In this document: positions 36,009-45,084 of the stretch, piece by piece
How the letters are laid out: each line of letters begins with the position of its first letter
Numbering within the stretch: position 1 is the stretch's first letter
Source of the DNA: a candidate division WOR-3 bacterium
GTDB taxonomy: Bacteria > Hydrothermota > Tepidihabitantia > Tepidihabitantales > Tepidihabitantaceae
Length of the DNA stretch: 64,000 nt
Direction: 5' to 3'
Assembly (NCBI GenBank): GCA_024653355.1
Contig: JANLFQ010000001.1
Coordinates: 620,001 to 684,000 of the forward strand
Notes under the pieces: model-generated
What the model saw: only the letters and a program-made list of their open reading frames with translations
Database searches by the model: none
What the model was told of the DNA's origin: nothing
Translations under genes and position numbers: made by a program

Positions 36009-37246
36009 ACAATAAAGAAGTTGCCAATCTTATTGCCCAGATAGCACGAATCAGAAATGTCGATATTACTTATGTCTGCGAAATTCTGCGGATGAGCATC
36101 ATCACCGGACTAAAGCGCCGCTTTGGGCCAAATACCGAAGCCGAGGTTACCATCAACCCGGAACAGGGCGAAATCAGGGTTTTTCTAACAAAAAAGGTTG
36201 TTGAGCGGGTTAACAATCCGGGACAGGAAATAAGTCTCGAAGAAGCAAAGGTTACAAACCCGACTGCCGGCATCGGTGATGTCGTACGCGTTGAAATGCC
36301 ACTTGATGAACTGGGACGAATCGCCATTCGTAAGGCATCGGACGAGTTGATGCAAAAACTGCGTGAAGCAGAACGCGACCGCCTCTATGAAGAGTACAGC
36401 CGAAAGAAAGGCGAAATCGTTACCGGTACCATTCAAAGAATTGGCGAACGGGAAATCATCGTTAATCTCGGACTTATTGAAGCAACGCTCCTCAACCGCG
36501 ACCAGTTAAAAACCGACCATTATCGTCAAGGACTACCGATTAAAGCCTATGTCTACAAAGTAGAGAAAACACCGATTGGTCCTCGGGTTTATCTGTCCCG
36601 AACCCATCCCGAATTTCTCCGCAAACTTCTTACCCGGGAAGTTCCGGAAATCAAAGAGGGGGTTGTTGAAATCAAGGCGATTGCCCGGGCACCCGGTTCT
36701 CGCTCAAAAGTTGCCGTCGCTTCGCTGGACGATAAAATCGACCCCATCGGCGCGTGTGTTGGTTACCGTAAGTCGCGCATTGAAAATATCATCAAAGAAT
36801 TGTCCGGTGAGAAAATCGACATTATTCAGTGGAGTCGGGACATTCAGGTTTTTATCGCTCGTGCCCTCGGTCCAGCAAAAGTTTCTGAAATCGTCCGCGA
36901 GGGTGATACCTATTATGTTGTTGTTCCTGACGCCGAATTCTCCATCGCTATCGGCAAGAAGGGTCAGAATGTCTGGCTTGCCAGCCTCCTCACCAACACC
37001 AAGATTGAAGTCCTGAAAGAAAGTGATTACCGTAACCGCCAAATTATGAACCGGGCGGCAAAAATTTCCTTAAACGACCTGGGATTCTCGGAAGATTTAA
37101 CGGCAAAATTCCAGGAAGCGGGCTTGAAAACCGCTTTCGATTTTCTCAACCTCCCGCCCGAAGAGTTAGTCCGCATAACCCAATTGAGTGACGACGAAAT
37201 TAAAACCCTTAAAGAACAGGCGCGGGAAAAGATATGGTCAAGTTAA
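36005..37246 (+). CDS. nusA: Transcription factor NusA
   Basis: 413 residues. Binds RNA polymerase and modulates pausing, termination and antitermination. The N-terminal domain (MNNKEVANLIAQIARIRNVD), S1 domain (GEIVTGTIQRIGEREIIVNLG) and two KH domains (DPIGACVGYRKSRIENIIKELSGEKIDI; AIGKKGQNVWLA) are in the normal order, followed by one helix-hairpin-helix acidic-repeat-like tail (FQEAGLKTAFDFLNLPPEEL). A TTG at 35951 would extend the frame by 18 residues, which the family does not have. It overlaps infB by 13 bp. Confidence 0.97.
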   Translation: MNNKEVANLIAQIARIRNVDITYVCEILRMSIITGLKRRFGPNTEAEVTINPEQGEIRVFLTKKVVERVNNPGQEISLEEAKVTNPTAGIGDVVRVEMPLDELGRIAIRKASDELMQKLREAERDRLYEEYSRKKGEIVTGTIQRIGEREIIVNLGLIEATLLNRDQLKTDHYRQGLPIKAYVYKVEKTPIGPRVYLSRTHPEFLRKLLTREVPEIKEGVVEIKAIARAPGSRSKVAVASLDDKIDPIGACVGYRKSRIENIIKELSGEKIDIIQWSRDIQVFIARALGPAKVSEIVREGDTYYVVVPDAEFSIAIGKKGQNVWLASLLTNTKIEVLKESDYRNRQIMNRAAKISLNDLGFSEDLTAKFQEAGLKTAFDFLNLPPEELVRITQLSDDEIKTLKEQAREKIWSS

Positions 37247-39342
37247 AAGTCTTTGAGGCTGCCAAACAGTTAAGCCTTTCCAGCGAGGCGCTGCTGGCGC
37301 TCCTCAAAGAACTAAATTTCCCTCCCCGGGGCTACACTTCTTACATTACCGAAACAGAATTTGAAGCGGTGAAACAGAAGCTCCGGAGAGAAAAACACCA
37401 GTTCAAAGAGTCGATCCGCCGCCGCAAACCACCGGAATCATCAGCGCTTAACACCCGAAAGATTGACGAAAAAGAGATCAATCAAAACCTAAAACAAACT
37501 TTAGCGAAAGTTTACGGTCGGGACAAAAAGAAACGAAAACCGACCCGGGAAGAACTTAAATGTGAACCTGTCGAATCAACCGGCACCGCCGCGGTTAAAA
37601 TTACCCCTTATATGACCGTTACCGAACTGGCGCACGCTTTCAACATCCCGGTTTCGGAGATTATTAAAAAGTGTTTAGCCATTGGTTTACGCGCCACCGT
37701 CAATCATCGCCTCGACCTTGATACGATTATGTTAATCGCTGACGAATTCAAAATTGCGGTCCAGCAAGAGGAAGAGATTGAAAAGCCAATTGCAAGATGT
37801 GACTTTAGACCCCGACCGCCGGTCGTTGTTGTAATGGGACATGTTGACCATGGAAAAACCGCTTTACTCGACTACATCCGCAAGACAAAAGTGGCTGAAC
37901 AAGAGGTTGGCAGGATAACGCAGCACATTGGTGCCTATGTCGCCCATTACGGCGACAAGCCGATTGTCTTTCTTGATACACCGGGGCACGAAGCGTTCAC
38001 CGCAATGCGGGCACGCGGTGCCCAGGTGACCGATATTGCCGTACTTGTTGTCGCCGCCGATGAGGGCATTATGCCCCAAACGCTCGAAGCCCTTGACCAC
38101 GCCCGGGCCGCCGGTGTCCCGATTATCGTTGCCATCACCAAGTGCGACCTGCCCACCGCAAACCCGGAACGGGTAAAAAGTCAGCTTGCCAACCACAATC
38201 TCCGGGTAGAAGAGTACGGTGGCCATACGGTGTGCATTGAAACTTCATCAGTTACCGGTCAGGGCATTGAGGCGTTACTTGACGCCATTGCTGTAGTCAG
38301 TCTGGAAATGAATCTCCAGGCCCCCTATGATGGACCAGCCCGCGGCGTGGTGATTGAAGCCCGAGTTGACCGGGGCCGGGGTAACATTGCCACCGTATTG
38401 ATTCAAGAAGGGACATTAAAGCGCGGTGACCCTTTTGTTGCCGGTGAGCATTATGGCAGAGTGCGCGATATGCTCAACGAATCGTTCATCTCAATTGAAA
38501 ACGCAACACCATCGATTCCTGTACAGGTACTTGGTTTTTCGGGATTGCCTCAAGCCGGCGACCGCTTTGAGGTAGTAGAAGATGAACGCACCGCGCGCGA
38601 AATCGCCCGGCGGCGATTACTCGCGAAACGCGACCGCATCCTTGCCGCCAGCAAGCCCAAAGTGTCTCTCGAGGCGCTCCAGGACCAGATTGCCAAAGGA
38701 CAGGTCAAAGAGTTAAAAATCGTCCTGAAAACTGATGTCTCCGGCTCCGCCGAAGCACTGAAAGATGCCCTTGAAGGTTTGTCACTGGACGAAGTAAAAG
38801 TCAAAGTTATTCACTCTGGTGTCGGACCAATAACCCAGAACGATGTTCTTCTGGCTCAGGCATCAGAGGCAATTGTTATCGGTTTCAATGTCCGTCCTCT
38901 GGCTGACGCCCGCCAATTTGCTGAGCGTGAAGGGGTTGAAATTCGCACCTATCGAATAATCTACGCGGCAATCGACGATGTCCGGGCGGCAATGTTGGGT
39001 ATGCTCGAACCGGAACAAAAAGAGGTAATCTTGGGGCGCGCCGAGGTCCGACAGGTCTTCTCCGCTCCGCGTATCGGTTTGATTGCCGGTTCCTTTATCA
39101 CCGAAGGTAAAGCGGTCCGCGGTGCTCTGGTTCGGGTTATCCGTCAGAACCGAACAATTTTTTCCAGCGAGGTCGTGTCGCTGCGGCGTTTCAAGGATGA
39201 TGTCAAGGAAGTTGCCACCGGCTACGAATGCGGTATCGGCATCAAGGATATAACTGACCTCAAGGAGGGCGACATCCTTGAATTTTATCAGATTGAAGAA
39301 ATAAAGCGCGGTACACCCAGTTCAAACGAACGGGGAAGTTGA
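37234..39342 (+). CDS. infB: Translation initiation factor IF-2
   Basis: A 702-residue GTPase that recruits fMet-tRNA and joins ribosomal subunits. An N-terminal IF2_N-like helix domain ([25 protein letters not shown]) is followed by a short charged linker and a second IF2_N domain (about 125-175). The G domain has [16 protein letters not shown] and TKCD. Domains II-IV follow to about residue 695. The long repetitive linker of many IF-2 proteins is absent, so this is a short form. The ATG lies 13 bp inside nusA. Confidence 0.98.
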   Translation: MVKLKVFEAAKQLSLSSEALLALLKELNFPPRGYTSYITETEFEAVKQKLRREKHQFKESIRRRKPPESSALNTRKIDEKEINQNLKQTLAKVYGRDKKKRKPTREELKCEPVESTGTAAVKITPYMTVTELAHAFNIPVSEIIKKCLAIGLRATVNHRLDLDTIMLIADEFKIAVQQEEEIEKPIARCDFRPRPPVVVVMGHVDHGKTALLDYIRKTKVAEQEVGRITQHIGAYVAHYGDKPIVFLDTPGHEAFTAMRARGAQVTDIAVLVVAADEGIMPQTLEALDHARAAGVPIIVAITKCDLPTANPERVKSQLANHNLRVEEYGGHTVCIETSSVTGQGIEALLDAIAVVSLEMNLQAPYDGPARGVVIEARVDRGRGNIATVLIQEGTLKRGDPFVAGEHYGRVRDMLNESFISIENATPSIPVQVLGFSGLPQAGDRFEVVEDERTAREIARRRLLAKRDRILAASKPKVSLEALQDQIAKGQVKELKIVLKTDVSGSAEALKDALEGLSLDEVKVKVIHSGVGPITQNDVLLAQASEAIVIGFNVRPLADARQFAEREGVEIRTYRIIYAAIDDVRAAMLGMLEPEQKEVILGRAEVRQVFSAPRIGLIAGSFITEGKAVRGALVRVIRQNRTIFSSEVVSLRRFKDDVKEVATGYECGIGIKDITDLKEGDILEFYQIEEIKRGTPSSNERGS

Positions 39343-39362
39343 CCGTATACGCCAACCGGCAG

Positions 39363-39647
39363 ATGAGTGTTGGTTTACTACTGGTTGACTGCTTTCTCGG
39401 GAACAGTTTTTCATTAAAAGAAAAACGCCGGGTGCTATCCAGTTTAACCACCCACCTCCGGCGTGACTACAACATTGCGCTGTGCGAAGTTGAATACCAG
39501 AACCAGTGGCAGCGCGCGAAGTTAGCAATTGTTTTCGTTAATACCGAATGGCAGATGGTGCTCCAAAATGCCCAGAAAATCATCACCCGGATTGAACAAG
39601 ATGGCCGGGTCAGCGTCTTGAACTCGGAAATGACCCGCCTTCGTTAA
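39363..39647 (+). CDS. DUF503 (YlxP-like) protein
   Basis: 94 residues from ATG 39363 (MSVGLLLVDCFLGNSFSLKEKRRVLSSL), which matches the DUF503/YlxP family start. A TTG overlapping the infB stop would add eight residues not seen in the family. DUF503 genes commonly follow infB and precede rbfA; here no rbfA follows. Function is unknown, with a role in ribosome or translation biology suggested by the neighbourhood. There is no clear Shine-Dalgarno, so reinitiation after infB (20 bp gap) is likely. Its 3' end overlaps uppP by 4 bp. Confidence 0.85.
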   Translation: MSVGLLLVDCFLGNSFSLKEKRRVLSSLTTHLRRDYNIALCEVEYQNQWQRAKLAIVFVNTEWQMVLQNAQKIITRIEQDGRVSVLNSEMTRLR

Positions 39648-40426
39648 CGCAAAAATAATAAAACCGCAACTCCAACGAGCCAGCAGTAAAATCCAAATAA
39701 AAAGAACCAGCGGCTGAGTACAAACCGCCGTAAAAATAGAATCATAAAAAAACCAACCACCCCCGCCGTAACGATACCCAGGATTACCGGTCCCAAGGCA
39801 ATGACGGAAAAGTCAAAGCGCAGCAGTTCAAAAATCGCCGCACCCACCGTAATCGGTACCGCCAGCAGGAAAGAAAATTCAAATGCCTGATACCGACTGA
39901 TTCCCAGCAATAGTGCCAGACCGATTGTTGTCCCGGAACGGGAAATTGCCGGTAGTATCGCTGTCGATTGAATCAGCCCGATCAACAGTGCTTCTTTCCA
40001 GTTAACAGACTTGGTGCCATTCGGGGCATACCGCGTGGCAAAAAGTAAAAAACCATTGAGTAAGAAGAACATGCCGATTAATTTTGCGCTGGTAAAAATG
40101 TGCTCAACCAATTCACCCATCAACACCCCGACAACTACCGCCGGCAAAGAGCCGACGAGCACCATAAAAATCAGCTTCCGGTTGCAATTACGCTCCTGTT
40201 GCTCGCTGGAAAACGCTCCCCGCACGACCTCTTTTAGCCTACCGGCAAAGAACGCAATAAGCGCAACTGCGGTACCAAGATGAAGGGCGGCGGTTAGATT
40301 AACCCTCACCTTTTCGGGGATGTTCCACAGATATTGCAAAACCGCTAAATGGCCATCGCTCGAAATCGGCAGGATTTCGGTAACTCCTTGCACTAAACCC
40401 AGAACAAAGCTTTCTAACCAGCCCAT
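39644..40426 (-). CDS. uppP: Undecaprenyl-diphosphatase UppP (BacA)
   Basis: 260 residues with about eight hydrophobic segments. It recycles undecaprenyl pyrophosphate to the monophosphate lipid carrier for peptidoglycan. The two family motifs are visible: GVTEILPISSDGHL near residue 15 (Asp in place of the usual third Ser) and SRSGTTIGLALLLG near residue 165. The BacA family also confers bacitracin tolerance. It directly follows the Omp85 gene (stop at 40427), suggesting one envelope-biogenesis transcript. Confidence 0.96.
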   Translation of the reverse strand: MGWLESFVLGLVQGVTEILPISSDGHLAVLQYLWNIPEKVRVNLTAALHLGTAVALIAFFAGRLKEVVRGAFSSEQQERNCNRKLIFMVLVGSLPAVVVGVLMGELVEHIFTSAKLIGMFFLLNGFLLFATRYAPNGTKSVNWKEALLIGLIQSTAILPAISRSGTTIGLALLLGISRYQAFEFSFLLAVPITVGAAIFELLRFDFSVIALGPVILGIVTAGVVGFFMILFLRRFVLSRWFFLFGFYCWLVGVAVLLFLR

Positions 40427-42103
40427 TTAAAAACCCGCTTCAAAACTAAAATGGACCTTACCCTGCCAGACACTTTTCGCCCAACCCAGACCATAATCGA
40501 TTCCCACAACCCCAACTTTTGTCCGCCACCTGCCGCCCAATCCATACCCTGCTAAAAACTGACAATTACCCGCCGAATTCTGGAAAGTCCCGGCATCAAA
40601 GAAAAGCTGTGCTCGGGTCATTGTTGAAAAATTATACCTTAACTCACAATTCCACCAGCCCGCTTTAGGTGTAACAAAGAGCCCATCCCGATAGCCGCGA
40701 ACATTTAAAATTCCCCCCATTCGATAAAGCTCCGGTACAACCATTTCATAATTGGCAAACGCCAGACGGCAGGCAAAACGGTTAACCAACACGAAATTTC
40801 CCGTTAAAGGGATAAACGGCTCCAAATCTATCTCAACCTTTGTTATCACTTCATTTTTCTCTTTGTTAATGCGCTGCCCGGCACGGGTAAAAACCCGTGC
40901 CCAAAGACCACGGCGCGCATTGACGATTCTGTCCCGACTGTCAAAAGTCAAACCGCTTCCCAGCCAGCGCGTTGTGTTACTCTCTTGCCCTGCTGTTCGG
41001 TCCAGCCCGGCACCAACACTGAAACCGGTGTTACCCGCGGTGAATGTGCCTGTTATCGACAAAGTAGTAAAGGAGTAACTGGTGTCAAAAACATTATGCT
41101 CAACCGCTCCTTTTAATTCAACCGGTAGACGAAAAACCCAGGGTTCGGAATAAGTTAGACTGTAATAACTGAACCAGGGCACCGAACGCCATTCACCCTC
41201 CATCCTCCGGCCCGAGTTCAAAATATTCAAAAGCCGCAACCTTCCCCAACCGGTCCAGCGCCGTTCTTCAGGGAGATAACCCGCTACACCCAAAATCTCC
41301 CCCTTCCGATAAGTAGAAATCCAGTAACGCACGCCATAAGCGCCGTCGCGTCTCATTACAATATCCTGACTGTCAACAACCACCCAGCCGCTTCTTTCCA
41401 CTCCTCTACGCCAGTTGTTAACAACCGCCGTGGAATACGGCACATTCTTTTTAAATCCGGCGTAGCGCATTAGTAACATTTCTGAATTTTGCGACTTACC
41501 ACTAAAAGTTATAAAGTTTACCACCACTTTGGGTCCGGTATCAATCCGAATGACCGGAAACAAAAAGCCGGCGGTTTCCGCAACGCCCACAACTCCAACC
41601 CAGATCCAGGGATAACCTGCCTCGCGATAAAAGTTTGCTATTTTTTCTTCAAATTTATTTATCAGTTTTGCGTTTAAAACCGCTCCTTTAACAGGAGTTC
41701 GGGCAACCGCCCGTGGCGAAACTTCTGATATTCCTTCAAAAGACCAGCCGCCAAACCGGGCGCGTGCTATGCTGTCAATTAGATATGTTATCTTTACACC
41801 CTTTTCATTGACATCCGTTTCAACCGTTACTTGACGCACCCAGAAACCAAGGTCAAACAATCGCTGTCTTAATTCTTCCTTTCCGGCTTCAATCGCCTGA
41901 AAGTCGACAGTGTCACCGACTTTAATACCGGGCAACACCCCACGCGGCAAACCTTTACCATCAACCGAAAGCGAAACAACCCGATACCTCACATTGCTAA
42001 TAGAATCTACCGCCGGTAATTCCAGCGGGAAAAGCAGTAATAGCGTCTGACTAACTGAGAAAAAGGTACTGACGCCAATCCTCCGGTATGTCTCCCAGCG
42101 CAT
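40427..42103 (-). CDS. Omp85/BamA-TamA-like outer-membrane protein
   Basis: 558 residues: an N-terminal hydrophobic signal (about 10-30), roughly two to three POTRA-like domains up to about residue 270, then a beta-barrel ending in Phe (FEAGF). The motif GGILNVRGY near residue 460 corresponds to the conserved R-G-[FY] loop element of Omp85 barrels. With few POTRA domains it looks more like TamA or a BamA paralogue than the essential BamA. The ATG lies 53 bp inside the upstream HNH gene, a long overlap. Confidence 0.8.
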   Translation of the reverse strand: MRWETYRRIGVSTFFSVSQTLLLLFPLELPAVDSISNVRYRVVSLSVDGKGLPRGVLPGIKVGDTVDFQAIEAGKEELRQRLFDLGFWVRQVTVETDVNEKGVKITYLIDSIARARFGGWSFEGISEVSPRAVARTPVKGAVLNAKLINKFEEKIANFYREAGYPWIWVGVVGVAETAGFLFPVIRIDTGPKVVVNFITFSGKSQNSEMLLMRYAGFKKNVPYSTAVVNNWRRGVERSGWVVVDSQDIVMRRDGAYGVRYWISTYRKGEILGVAGYLPEERRWTGWGRLRLLNILNSGRRMEGEWRSVPWFSYYSLTYSEPWVFRLPVELKGAVEHNVFDTSYSFTTLSITGTFTAGNTGFSVGAGLDRTAGQESNTTRWLGSGLTFDSRDRIVNARRGLWARVFTRAGQRINKEKNEVITKVEIDLEPFIPLTGNFVLVNRFACRLAFANYEMVVPELYRMGGILNVRGYRDGLFVTPKAGWWNCELRYNFSTMTRAQLFFDAGTFQNSAGNCQFLAGYGLGGRWRTKVGVVGIDYGLGWAKSVWQGKVHFSFEAGF

Positions 42104-42554
42104 TCAAGGCAAAGGTCACATAATGGGGTGCCTTGGGTTTCCGGCGTAGTTTCATATTTGCCTGCGCTGGGGTGCGATTCCCCTTTCGGGCATTACATTG
42201 CGGGCAGGCGCAAACCATATTTTCCCACGAATCGTTCCCCCCCATTGATTTCGGAATAACGTGGTCGGCGGTCATCACCGGTCCCCGTGCGCCACAGTAC
42301 TGACAGGTGTTATTGTCGCGGCGCAGGATGTTTCTTTTGGTTAAAGGGACTTCCCGGCGCTTAACCCGCACATAATAGTTCAACCGCAGCACACTCGGCA
42401 GGGGAAAACTCATCTTAACCGTGTGCAACTCGACTCCAGCATTCTCTACCGGCTCTGCTTTGCGGGTCAGGACCAAAACCAAAGCCCGTCTTGTGCGACA
42501 GACGGAAATCGGCTCGTAGTTTTGGTTTAAAAGTAAAACCGGACGATTTAGCAT
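42051..42554 (-). CDS. HNH endonuclease-domain protein
   Basis: 167 residues. An N-terminal region with VLLLNQNYEPISVCRTRRAL, common to this HNH subfamily, is followed by the HNH core: CQYCG, TADHVIPKSMGG, NMVCACPQCNARKG. The four Cys are the usual structural zinc site and the DH is catalytic. These stand-alone chromosomal HNH proteins are widespread and of unclear role. The last 53 bp encode the start of the Omp85 protein in another frame. It follows the TPR lipoprotein gene by 14 bp. Confidence 0.9.
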   Translation of the reverse strand: MLNRPVLLLNQNYEPISVCRTRRALVLVLTRKAEPVENAGVELHTVKMSFPLPSVLRLNYYVRVKRREVPLTKRNILRRDNNTCQYCGARGPVMTADHVIPKSMGGNDSWENMVCACPQCNARKGNRTPAQANMKLRRKPKAPHYVTFALNALGDIPEDWRQYLFLS

Positions 42555-42568
42555 CTCATCTCTAAAAA

Positions 42569-43750
42569 CTACCGGACAAACAACTCCTTGTCAATAGCGT
42601 TGATACTTTTGTCGATATACTCAATCTGTGCCCGGGCGTAGCCGGCTAAAGTAGAATCGCTAAGCGCCTTCTGATAATAACCCCGCGCCTCTTCATACAA
42701 CGCCTTAGCCGCACGCAGATTGGCGGTTGAAGTTTGGGCAAGATTAGTACCCCGTTTGCCATCGGCTTGTTTGCGCCGATTGTCACCCAGGTCAACATAC
42801 GCCTGGAGTAAGTTCGGGTCCAAAGCCAGCGCCCGGCGCAGATTCGCATCCGAAGCCCCATAATTACCCTGCTCGCTCAACGCCTCTCCCTTGTAGAGAT
42901 AGGCAATCGCAAGGGTTGAATCACTGGCAATCACCTCATCAAACTTCTTTATCGCATCCTTCATCTTGCCCTGGCGTGCCAGAATTAAACCCTGCCGCAA
43001 CTTCGCCTGATAATTTGTCGGTTCCAGCGTCAAAATCGTGTCAATCTGTGCCAGCGCTCCTTTATAATCCTTCAACTCAACCATCGCATCAACCAGTTTC
43101 GCGCGTAAACTTGTTACCTGGGGAAACCGTGCCGCCAGCGGTTTCAAAGCTTCCACCGCCTCGCGATACCGCCCAACCTTATAGAGAAACTCGCCCCAGA
43201 GCCGTTGTACCGCCAGGTCATCCGGAAAACGCTTCAATGCTATTTGATAAATCGAATCAGCCTGGGACATCATTCCTTTACGCACATAAATATCGGCGAC
43301 GCCGTTGTACAAATCAGCAAGACTTGAATCCTGTCTCAACCCCTCCTGATATACACCGAGCGCTTCATCGACTCGCCCCATCTCAAGGTACATATCACCC
43401 AGTGCCTCATAAGCCTTTGCCTTCCTGGGGTCTATTCTCATCGCCTTCCGATAGTACTCCTCGGCCTGACTTGCATCCCGTTTTTTCCGCCAGATATTAC
43501 CAATTGCGATATACGGGTCGTAATAAAGCGAATCGTATGCCAGTGCCTGCGCAAAATTCTTGAGTGCCGATTCAAAATCTCCCTGCTGGTAATAGCCGGC
43601 ACCGATGCTATAACTCTGTTGCGCCGAGTCGCGCCTTGCCTGCAACTGCTCCTCGGAAAATTTGGTAACTGTCTGCGTCGGGGCACATCCAGTGCTGAGT
43701 GCTCCTCCAATGAACAGCGCAACCATTACAAAAAACCAGAAATTTTTCAT
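42569..43750 (-). CDS. TPR-repeat lipoprotein
   Basis: 393 residues with a lipoprotein signal (lipobox LSTGC, Cys22). About eight to nine tetratricopeptide repeats fill residues 45-340, for example AYEALGDMYLEMGRVDEALGVYQ and LYNGVADIYVRKGMMSQADS. It is probably a periplasmic or outer-membrane scaffold for complex assembly, consistent with the downstream Omp85. The ATG has AAAGGAG 5-6 nt upstream. tRNA-Ala ends 50 bp before it on the same strand and no separate promoter is obvious, so read-through from the tRNA is possible. Confidence 0.85.
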   Translation of the reverse strand: MKNFWFFVMVALFIGGALSTGCAPTQTVTKFSEEQLQARRDSAQQSYSIGAGYYQQGDFESALKNFAQALAYDSLYYDPYIAIGNIWRKKRDASQAEEYYRKAMRIDPRKAKAYEALGDMYLEMGRVDEALGVYQEGLRQDSSLADLYNGVADIYVRKGMMSQADSIYQIALKRFPDDLAVQRLWGEFLYKVGRYREAVEALKPLAARFPQVTSLRAKLVDAMVELKDYKGALAQIDTILTLEPTNYQAKLRQGLILARQGKMKDAIKKFDEVIASDSTLAIAYLYKGEALSEQGNYGASDANLRRALALDPNLLQAYVDLGDNRRKQADGKRGTNLAQTSTANLRAAKALYEEARGYYQKALSDSTLAGYARAQIEYIDKSINAIDKELFVR

Positions 43751-43799
43751 CTCAGCTCCTTTTCGTAAACTTCAAGCAACACCTTACTCCTTCAAACTA

Positions 43800-43872
43800 T
43801 GGAGCCGACGGGATTCGAACCCGTGACCTTTTGACTGCCAGTCAAACGCGCTCCCAACTGCGCCACGGCCCC
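43800..43872 (-). tRNA. tRNA-Ala (GGC)
   Basis: A 73-nt cloverleaf on the minus strand. Acceptor GGGGCCG pairs with CGGCTCC and includes the G3:U70 wobble that identifies alanine tRNAs. The anticodon stem TTTGA/TCAAA encloses CTGGCAG, giving anticodon GGC. T loop TTCGAAT; discriminator A. CCA is not encoded. A -35-like TTGACT lies at 43949-43944 but no convincing -10 was found. Confidence 0.96.
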
Positions 43873-43949
43873 AGAATGGTAACCCGTCAATAACAAGCAC
43901 GGCTTAACCAAACTTTATTAAGTTTTACCCAATTTCCATCCAAAGTCAA

Positions 43950-44457
43950 GGTATGCTTGATGTTATGACCCCTGCGTAACTGTCGCGGTTCGGTTTCTAT
44001 TTTGCCATTTGCAATTTTTCCCCTCTATTTGTATACGAAAAATCAACAAAAAGTGACAAAAAACCACCCACCCAGTAGTCCGGGAGCAGTTCTGGAGATA
44101 GCCCCTGACGCGCCCTTTATAAACCAAGGTAAGATACCGTAGAAGCCTGATGGCGCGGTGGTTGGAATCGCGCCCTTCGGTTATACCTTAATAACAATTC
44201 ATCAGGTTATATTCAGAACCCTATTCGCCATCATCTTTTAAATAATAAACCGGTTAACCTTGTGTGCTGTTGCTATTACCATTTACCCCTGTGCCATCAG
44301 GTGTGCCTTAGAGGCTATTTTCCAGTCTGTGGTCCAGTGCGTTGTGTCAGCCCTGAAATAGACCCCGCTCTTTGCCCATTTAATTGTACCACAGCGAAAA
44401 CCTTTTAAACTGCGTTGCTTTGCCCTGGCGGGCAATAAAAAGGTAGGACAAATTGAC
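43950..44457. other. Intergenic region around the candidate RNA
   Basis: About 500 bp without a supported protein gene. A 61-codon minus-strand frame (44283-44468) overlaps the next promoter and resembles nothing. The only structure I see is the set of complementary segments at 44089-44219. A weak plus-strand promoter-like TTGCAA-N17-TATACG precedes it near 44011-44040. Confidence 0.4.
44089..44219. ncRNA. Candidate structured RNA with nested helices and pseudoknot
   Basis: In the 585-bp gap between tRNA-Ala and 44458 several complementary segments nest. GTTCTG (44089-44094) with CAGAAC (44214-44219) closes the element. AAGGT and ATACCG (44126-44130, 44134-44139) pair with CGGTTAT and ACCTT (44178-44184, 44185-44189, one bulge). 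GGCGCG (44152-44157) pairs with CGCGCC (44169-44174). CCTGATG (44146-44152), inside the second helix, pairs with CATCAGG (44200-44206) outside it, making a pseudoknot. The strand is not known. No known family is recognised. Confidence 0.3.
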
Positions 44458-44485
44458 TTGACTGACAAACATCAATTAATATCAT
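44458..44485 (+). promoter_or_regulatory. Promoter of PK-C-like/HIT genes (leaderless type)
   Basis: TTGACT at 44458-44463, 16-bp spacer, TATCAT at 44480-44485, then 7 nt to the ATG at 44493. A second TTGACT overlaps 5 bp upstream (44453). Confidence 0.65.
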
Positions 44486-44492
44486 TTAGCAG

Positions 44493-45071
44493 ATGAGAGA
44501 ACTGAGTTCCATTCCGATTTATTTTCCCCGTGCCGGTAGCAAAAACACCGCTCAAACCATCGCCCTTGCCCTGAACCGCGCCCTTGAACTCAACATCAAA
44601 CACCTCATCGTCGCCTCCACCACCGGAAAAACCGCCCTCAACTTAATCCGCCAGGCAAAAAAGGGATTTAACATCGTCTGCGTTACCCATCATTCCGGTT
44701 TTGCCCAGCCGGGCAAATCAGAACTTTCTCTAGCAACCGAAGCCCGGCTGAAAGCATCCGGCGTCGCCGTTTTACGAACGACCCATCTCTTTGCTGGAAT
44801 TGACCGCGCCCTGCGCCTCAAATTCGGCGGTGCGGGTCCTGCTGAGGTAGTCGCCAGCGCATACCGTACCCTGGGCGAAGGCGTTAAAGTGGCGATTGAA
44901 ATCTCGGTAATGGCACTTGACGCCGGCCTTGTTCCCTATGGCAAAGACCTCATCAGTATCGCCGGCACCGGTTCGGGCGCCGACACTGCAATCGTTATCC
45001 AGCCTGCTCATTCCAGCCGCTTTTTTGAAACGAAGGTAAGAGAAATCATCTGCAAACCAAGGAATTTTTAG
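44493..45071 (+). CDS. Pyruvate kinase alpha/beta-domain-like protein (COG1751 type)
   Basis: 192 residues resembling the isolated C-terminal domain of pyruvate kinase, without the catalytic barrel. Recognisable parts are HLIVASTTGKTALNLIRQAK, CVTHHSGFAQPG and ISVMALDAGLVPYGKDLISIAGTGSGADTAIVI. Such stand-alone proteins are common in archaea and anaerobes and have no known reaction; the fold binds a phosphorylated ligand in pyruvate kinase. The ATG lies 7 nt after a -10 box and is predicted leaderless. A HIT-protein gene follows by 13 bp. Confidence 0.75.
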   Translation: MRELSSIPIYFPRAGSKNTAQTIALALNRALELNIKHLIVASTTGKTALNLIRQAKKGFNIVCVTHHSGFAQPGKSELSLATEARLKASGVAVLRTTHLFAGIDRALRLKFGGAGPAEVVASAYRTLGEGVKVAIEISVMALDAGLVPYGKDLISIAGTGSGADTAIVIQPAHSSRFFETKVREIICKPRNF

Positions 45072-45084
45072 GAGGAGACTAATA

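Noticed and set aside
42916-43563. 215-codon open frame antisense to the TPR lipoprotein
   Set aside because: A by-product of the repeat codon usage; Pro/Ser/His-rich without domain pattern or promoter.
44070-44095. AGTCCGGGAGC resembling the RNase P RNA core
   Set aside because: The preceding GAGGAA box, the 3' ACAGAA box and the P4 partners are missing, and the gap is short for a complete RNase P RNA.
44283-44468. 61-codon minus-strand frame
   Set aside because: Overlaps the divergent promoter at 44458 and shows no protein-like features.
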